From an uncultured Elusimicrobia bacterium (GTDB lineage Bacteria > RUG730): a stretch of 28,538 nt of DNA. Positions 24,121 to 28,538 of this stretch are shown piece after piece (position 1 is the first letter of the stretch; each line of letters starts with the position of its first letter). Under the pieces are notes generated by a model, which saw only the letters and a program-made list of their open reading frames with translations, searched no databases and had not been told where the DNA came from. The stretch lies in contig ONXP01000074.1 in the NCBI GenBank assembly GCA_900321865.1, forward strand, positions 1 through 28,538. Direction: 5' to 3'. Position numbers and translations under genes: made by a program.

Positions 24121-25164
24121 ATGGATAAGAAAGTTTTATCAGATAGACAAAAATATTTACTTCAATTAATAGTTGGGGAGTATATAAAAACAGGCAAGCC
24201 TATAAGTTCTCATTACCTTTGCAATGAATATGATATTAATTTTAGTTCTGCTACAGTTAGGAATGAAATTTCTATATTAGAAAAAAGTGGATATTTGATG
24301 CAGCCACATATTTCTAGTGGGCGAATTCCGACAAATGAAGGCTACAGGTATTATGTAAATTTTTTGATGAATATTCAAAAAGTTACAATAAAAGAAGAAA
24401 AAAGACTAAAAAAAGAATTTAATACTAAAATTAATGAACTAGATAAAATTATGCAGGAAACTAGCAAAATGATAGCTCATATTACAGATTTTGCTGGGTT
24501 TTCTGTATCGGTAGATGATTTTGAAAGTAAAATTTCACATATTCAGCTTTCTTTACTAGGCAGAAATAAAGATAAAATTTTATTTGTCGTAGTTACAGAG
24601 GATAATATTGTTAAACATAAAATAATAGAATTAGAAGAATCACTAGAAAATGAAAGTGATATAATAGAATTGACGAATATTTTTAATGAAAAATTTGTTG
24701 GTAAAAAATTTTTTGATTTTACAGATAAAGTTATAGATATAGTTTTAGAAGAGAAGAAAAAACTAGACACAATGATGAAATTTACAAAAATTATAATGGA
24801 GCAGTTAGAAAATTTTGATAATAAAAAGTTATATTATATAGAAGAAAGTCCTAATTTTTTGACAAATATTGGATTGTCTGGAAATATATATGAGGATTTA
24901 AAAAAACAACATTTTTTGTCAGAAATCTTAAATAAAATTACATATTCAAAAACTTCGGACGAAATCAAAAAAGATATAAATATTTATATAGGAGATATGA
25001 AAGATAACTTGTTTAAAAATTGTAGCATTATTACTAGTACTTATAAAATGGGAAAAAGGCCAATAGGAATTTTTGGGATAATTGGACCTAAAAGAATGAA
25101 TTATGAAAAAATGATAGGTTTAATAGAGTTTATATCAAATATTTTAAAAAAAATAAGAAAATAA
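24121..25164 (+). CDS. hrcA: Heat-inducible transcription repressor HrcA
   Basis: 347 residues, the usual length. An N-terminal winged-helix domain (about 1-75) contains LSDRQKYLLQLIVGEYI, TGKPISSHYL and the family hallmark SSATVRNEISILEKSGYLMQPHISSGRIPTNEGYRYYV. A GAF-like and dimerisation region follows, ending with GPKRMNYEKMIGLIEFISN, also typical. HrcA represses chaperone genes by binding CIRCE operators and is kept active by GroEL in the systems studied. The ATG follows AAGAGA. No TTAGCACTC-type CIRCE inverted repeat is found in front of it, in front of grpE or in front of the small wHTH gene, so the operator must be diverged or elsewhere. It is followed by grpE after 12 bases. Confidence 0.95.
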   Translation: MDKKVLSDRQKYLLQLIVGEYIKTGKPISSHYLCNEYDINFSSATVRNEISILEKSGYLMQPHISSGRIPTNEGYRYYVNFLMNIQKVTIKEEKRLKKEFNTKINELDKIMQETSKMIAHITDFAGFSVSVDDFESKISHIQLSLLGRNKDKILFVVVTEDNIVKHKIIELEESLENESDIIELTNIFNEKFVGKKFFDFTDKVIDIVLEEKKKLDTMMKFTKIIMEQLENFDNKKLYYIEESPNFLTNIGLSGNIYEDLKKQHFLSEILNKITYSKTSDEIKKDINIYIGDMKDNLFKNCSIITSTYKMGKRPIGIFGIIGPKRMNYEKMIGLIEFISNILKKIRK

Positions 25165-25176
25165 TGTGAGGCATTT

Positions 25177-25767
25177 ATGGAAGACAATAAAAGTATAAAC
25201 GATGAAAATGAAAAAAAATGTGATCATAAAGAAAAAGAATGTTGTAAAAATAAAAATCATTTAGATAAAAAAGATTGTCAGAACAAAGAACCTCTAGAAA
25301 AAAAAGATTGTAAAAAAGATGAAAAAATAAATTCATTGCAAAAAGAAAAAGACGAGTTAAATGATAAATTTATGAGGTTGAATGCAGAATTTGTAAATTT
25401 TAAAAATAGATTAGAGAAAGAAAAAATAGAATTATTAAAATATGCTTCTTTTACTACATTAGAATCTCTTTTACCTTTTTTAGACACATTTGATAGTGCT
25501 ATAAAGTGTGATCATAAAAGTTTAGAAGAATGTAAAAAAGGTTTTAAGTTAGTTTATGACTCTCTTTTTGATATTTTGAAAAAAGAGGGGCTAGAAGTGA
25601 TAAAGGCAGAAGGAGAAAAATTTAACCCTGAATTTCATGAGGCAGTAGGCTTTGACAAGAATGATAAGTTTGATAATGATATTTGTACTGTTGAACTTCA
25701 AAAAGGGTATAAACTAAAAGATAAAATTTTAAGACATTCTATGGTTAAAGTTAATAAAAAGGGATAA
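25177..25767 (+). CDS. grpE: GrpE nucleotide exchange factor with Cys-rich N-terminal extension
   Basis: 196-residue cochaperone that releases ADP from DnaK. The GrpE core begins near residue 50: a long helix ending RLNAEFVNFKNRLEKEK, a bundle LESLLPFLDTFDSAI, and the beta domain KFNPEFHEAVG with VELQKGYKLKDKILRHSMVKV at the end, which is the family signature. The first 48 residues are highly charged and hold five Cys (15, 22, 23, 34, 45), with His nearby (CDHKEKECCKNKNH, then two similar KKDC units). Another CDHK repeats at 111-114 inside the core. GrpE N-termini are usually acidic and Cys-poor, so this is odd. dnaK does not follow; a tRNA gene comes next. Possibly a metal- or redox-sensing extension, but that is a guess. 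Confidence 0.93.
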   Translation: MEDNKSINDENEKKCDHKEKECCKNKNHLDKKDCQNKEPLEKKDCKKDEKINSLQKEKDELNDKFMRLNAEFVNFKNRLEKEKIELLKYASFTTLESLLPFLDTFDSAIKCDHKSLEECKKGFKLVYDSLFDILKKEGLEVIKAEGEKFNPEFHEAVGFDKNDKFDNDICTVELQKGYKLKDKILRHSMVKVNKKG

Positions 25768-25773
25768 ATTTTT

Positions 25774-25854
25774 GCGGATGTGGCGGAATGGCAGACGCAC
25801 ATGATTCAGGTTCATGAGTGGAAACACATGGAGGTTCAACTCCTCTCATCCGCA
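25774..25854 (+). tRNA. tRNA-Leu (anticodon CAG)
   Basis: An 81-base cloverleaf can be folded by hand. The acceptor stem is GCGGATG with CATCCGC and discriminator A at 25854. The D-arm is GCG...CGC. The anticodon stem catga/tcatg holds the loop TTCAGGT, giving anticodon CAG. A long class II variable arm (agtgg...acat) follows, then the T-arm with loop TTCAACT. CAG reads only CUG, a rare codon in DNA this AT-rich. The 3' CCA is not encoded (TTA follows A54), so a CCA-adding enzyme is needed. It begins 6 bases after the grpE stop. Confidence 0.95.
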
Positions 25855-25882
25855 TTAAATACTTTAAAATTAAAATTAATTA

Positions 25883-25910
25883 TTGACTTTTTTATTAAAA
25901 AAAATAATAT
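25883..25910 (+). promoter_or_regulatory. Candidate sigma-70-type promoter for adhE
   Basis: TTGACT (25883-25888), a 16-base spacer, and TAATAT (25905-25910) form the best promoter pair in the adhE leader region. The start would be near 25917, giving a 5' UTR of about 110 bases. A second -10-like TATAAT lies at 25957-25962 with a poor -35. Confidence 0.5.
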
Positions 25911-25941
25911 CAAGTTAAATTTTATCACATCTTTTTTATGC

Positions 25942-25966
25942 TAATTAGTCTTTATCTATAATTAGT
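25942..25966 (+). repeat. Direct repeat TAATTAGT in the adhE leader
   Basis: TAATTAGT at 25942-25949 recurs at 25959-25966, 17 bases apart, overlapping the second -10-like box. It may be an operator for redox or alcohol control of adhE, or chance. It does not look like a Rex site. Confidence 0.3.
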
Positions 25967-26027
25967 ATTTTGTCTTTTTAATCATTTTTTTTTAGTTATC
26001 TTATTAAAATTAAAGGAGATATAAAAT

Positions 26028-28538
26028 ATGGAAGAGAAAGAGAAAAATGGAGAAGATTTTGCAAGGCTTGATGCTCTTTTAGAAAGAGTTAAAAAAGCAC
26101 AAAAGAAATATGCACAATATTCCCAGGAACAAGTTGATGAAATATTTAGAATGGCTGCTATTAGTGCAAATGAGCACAGAATAGAATTAGCAAAAGATGC
26201 AGTTTTAGAAACTGGTATGGGAATAGTAGAAGACAAAGTCATAAAAAATCATTTTGCATCAGAATATATTTTTAACAAATACAAAAAATCAAAAACTTGT
26301 GGAATAATAGAAGAAGATACAGCTTTTGGTATTAAAAAAGTGGCAGAGCCAATAGGGATTATATGTGGAATAGTTCCAACCACCAATCCTACTTCTACGG
26401 CTATTTTTAAGTCATTGATAGCATTAAAAACCAGAAATGCTATTGTTTTTAGTCCACATCCTAGAGCTAAACAATCTACCAATAAAGCTGCTAGAATAGT
26501 TTTAGAAGCAGCTGTAAAAGCTGGAGCTCCTGAGGATATTATCGCTTGGATAGATGAACCTACAATAGAATTGTCATCATATCTTATGAGGCACCCTGAT
26601 ATTAATTTAATATTGGCAACTGGTGGTCCTGGTATGGTAAAGGCAGCTTATTCATCAGGAAAACCTGCTATTGGTGTAGGACCTGGAAATACTCCGGTTA
26701 TTATTGATGAGACAGCTGATATAAAAATGGCAGTTAATTCTATTTTGATGAGTAAAACATTTGATAATGGTATGATCTGTGCATCAGAGCAATCTGTTAT
26801 AGTTCATAAAGATATATACGATGAAGTAAAAAAAGAATTTGAAACGAGAGGTGCTTATATTTTATCAAACCAGGAAAGAGAGGCTGTAGCTTCATTGATT
26901 ATTGATCCAGCTAGAGGAACGGTAAATCCTAAAATTGTAGGACAGAGTGCATCAACTATTGCAAAATTAGCAGGATTTGATATATCAGAACATGCAAAAG
27001 TTTTAATAGGAGAAGTAAAGGATATCGATATAAAAGAGCCTTTTGCTCATGAAAAGCTTAGTCCAACTCTTGCTATGTATAAATGTAATACTTGGGAAGA
27101 TGGAGTTGAAAAAGCTCAAAAATTAGTTGCCCTAGGAGGGTATGGGCATACTTCCATTATGTATACCAATGTGAATAATAAAGACCGAATAGATACTTTT
27201 GGAAAAACTTTAAAGACTAGCAGAACTTTAATTAATATGCCAGCTAGCCAGGGAGCAATAGGAGATATTTATAATTTTAAACTTACTCCATCTCTTACAT
27301 TAGGTTGTGGCAGTTGGGGAGGAAATTCTGTTAGTGAGAATGTTGGGGTAAAACATTTATTAAATGTAAAGACAATTGCTGGAAGGAGAGAAAATATGTT
27401 ATGGTTTAAGGTTCCTCAGAAAGTTTATTTTAAATATGGATGTTTGCCAGTAGCATTACAGGATTTAAAAGGTAAAAAAAGAGCATTTATTGTAACAGAT
27501 TCATTTTTATTTACCAGTGGGTATGTTGATAAGATTACAAAAGTTTTAGAAGAAATAGATATAGATTTTCAAATATTCCATCAAGTTAAACCAGACCCAA
27601 CTCTCTCTACAATTAATGAAGGGCTAAAAGAGTTAAAAGATTTTAATCCAGATGTGATAATAGGCCTTGGCGGTGGATCTCCTATGGATGCTGCAAAGAT
27701 TATGTGGCTTTTATACGAGGATCCTAGTGTAAAATTTGAAGGTTTAGCTTTAAGATTTATGGATATTAGAAAAAGAATTTACGATTTTCCAAAAATGGGG
27801 AAAAAGGCTATAATGGTTGCTATCCCTACAACTAGTGGAACAGGGTCAGAAGTTACACCTTTTAGTATTGTAACAGATGATTCTATCAACATGAAATATG
27901 CTATAGCAGATTATGAGCTTACTCCAAATATGGCTATTATAGATGCAGAAATGGTTCTGAATATGCCAAAAGGTTTGGTTGCAGCAGGTGGAATAGATGC
28001 AATATCTCACTCTCTAGAAGCTATAGCTTCTGCAATGTCTACAGATTATACTAATGCATTGGCTTTAGAATCACTTAGAGTCTTATTTAAATATTTACCT
28101 ACATCTTATAATGAAGGGGCTAGCAATATAAAAGCGAGAGAAAAAGTGCATCATGCAGCTAATATGGCTGGGATGTCTTTTGCTAATGCATTTTTAGGGG
28201 TTTGTCATAGTATGGCTCATAAATTGGGTGCTAGATTTCATATAGCTCACGGCGTGGCTAATGCATTGCTTTTAGACCAAGTTATTTGGTTTAATGCAAA
28301 TGATAATCCTACTAAACAAGCTAGTTTCCCTCAGTATGAGTATCCTTCTGCTATGTCTAGATATGCTAGAGTTGCCTCTTATTTAGGACTTGGCGGTAAT
28401 ACTGACGAAGAAAGAGTGGAAAAATTGGTAGAAGCAATAGATGAAATGAAGACAAAACTAAATCTTCCTAAATCTATTAAAGAAATGGGAGTAAATGAAG
28501 AAGAATTTTTGAATACAGTAGATGCTATGTCAGAAAAT
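26028..28538 (+). CDS. adhE: Bifunctional acetaldehyde-CoA / alcohol dehydrogenase AdhE (runs off right edge)
   Basis: 837 residues are in the window, open at the right edge; AdhE is about 870-900 long, so only the last few dozen are missing. The N-terminal aldehyde dehydrogenase domain (about 1-440) has the VPTTNPTSTAIFK motif and the catalytic thiol C251 in NGMICASEQS. The C-terminal iron-dependent alcohol dehydrogenase has GGGSPMDAAK at about 548-557. Its iron ligands are D657 and H661 (GGIDAISHSLEA), H727 (CHSMAHKLG) and H741 (HIAHG). It turns acetyl-CoA to ethanol with two NADH, a fermentative electron sink. A strong AAAGGAGA Shine-Dalgarno precedes the ATG at 26028. A promoter candidate lies upstream, so it is probably its own transcription unit after the tRNA. 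No residue is missing. Confidence 0.96.
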   Translation, partial: MEEKEKNGEDFARLDALLERVKKAQKKYAQYSQEQVDEIFRMAAISANEHRIELAKDAVLETGMGIVEDKVIKNHFASEYIFNKYKKSKTCGIIEEDTAFGIKKVAEPIGIICGIVPTTNPTSTAIFKSLIALKTRNAIVFSPHPRAKQSTNKAARIVLEAAVKAGAPEDIIAWIDEPTIELSSYLMRHPDINLILATGGPGMVKAAYSSGKPAIGVGPGNTPVIIDETADIKMAVNSILMSKTFDNGMICASEQSVIVHKDIYDEVKKEFETRGAYILSNQEREAVASLIIDPARGTVNPKIVGQSASTIAKLAGFDISEHAKVLIGEVKDIDIKEPFAHEKLSPTLAMYKCNTWEDGVEKAQKLVALGGYGHTSIMYTNVNNKDRIDTFGKTLKTSRTLINMPASQGAIGDIYNFKLTPSLTLGCGSWGGNSVSENVGVKHLLNVKTIAGRRENMLWFKVPQKVYFKYGCLPVALQDLKGKKRAFIVTDSFLFTSGYVDKITKVLEEIDIDFQIFHQVKPDPTLSTINEGLKELKDFNPDVIIGLGGGSPMDAAKIMWLLYEDPSVKFEGLALRFMDIRKRIYDFPKMGKKAIMVAIPTTSGTGSEVTPFSIVTDDSINMKYAIADYELTPNMAIIDAEMVLNMPKGLVAAGGIDAISHSLEAIASAMSTDYTNALALESLRVLFKYLPTSYNEGASNIKAREKVHHAANMAGMSFANAFLGVCHSMAHKLGARFHIAHGVANALLLDQVIWFNANDNPTKQASFPQYEYPSAMSRYARVASYLGLGGNTDEERVEKLVEAIDEMKTKLNLPKSIKEMGVNEEEFLNTVDAMSEN

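Noticed and set aside
1-28538. CRISPR array, prophage, insertion sequence or rRNA
   Set aside because: No regularly spaced identical repeats, transposase, integrase or rRNA-like stretches were seen anywhere in the window.

Overview
The window is very AT-rich (roughly 25-30% G+C by eye), densely coded bacterial chromosome that uses TGA as a stop. Signs of a diderm envelope are a TonB/ExbB/ExbD set, an OmpA-like domain protein, an MsbA-type exporter and many exported proteins. A bifunctional AdhE and a dihydroxy-acid dehydratase of the oxygen-labile cysteine pattern suggest a fermentative anaerobe. The FlgD-like Ig plus OmpA-like protein, the trypanosome-type phosphofructokinase and the coiled-coil/zapA/6S/5-FCL/rny block fit a low-GC spirochaete best. 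A fusobacterium or another low-GC diderm cannot be excluded from sequence alone. I saw no phage, insertion sequence, CRISPR array or rRNA.

Layout. On the minus strand (1-2488), read right to left, lie a fused Pfs-LuxS enzyme, an adenine-phosphoribosyltransferase-like gene and the start of obg, which runs off the left edge. Pfs releases adenine and S-ribosylhomocysteine, LuxS converts the latter to homocysteine and the AI-2 precursor, and the phosphoribosyltransferase could salvage the adenine. Everything from 2565 to the right edge is on the plus strand.

Plus strand, first half: an SDR oxidoreductase; an exported protein made of four Cache-like modules; a small coiled-coil protein coupled to zapA; a 6S RNA gene; 5-formyltetrahydrofolate cyclo-ligase; RNase Y; threonine synthase; an MsbA-like ABC exporter; dihydroxy-acid dehydratase; and a phosphofructokinase. 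Gaps are small or absent, so this is probably one or a few long transcripts.

Plus strand, second half: a six-gene envelope module (large exported TPR protein, ExbB/TolQ, two ExbD/TolR paralogues, a long TonB/TolA-like protein and an exported FlgD-Ig/OmpA-like protein) whose last gene overlaps secA by one base. The first ExbD paralogue has Asn where the proton-carrying Asp is expected, while the second keeps Asp. This is the strongest unusual signal in the window. After secA come a 59-residue winged-helix protein, hrcA, a grpE with a Cys-rich N-terminal extension, tRNA-Leu(CAG) and adhE, which runs off the right edge. dnaK does not follow grpE, and no classical CIRCE operator is visible.

No gene-free stretch reaches 300 bases. 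The longest non-coding stretches are 5769-5975, filled by the 6S RNA, and 25855-26027, the adhE leader and promoter region.
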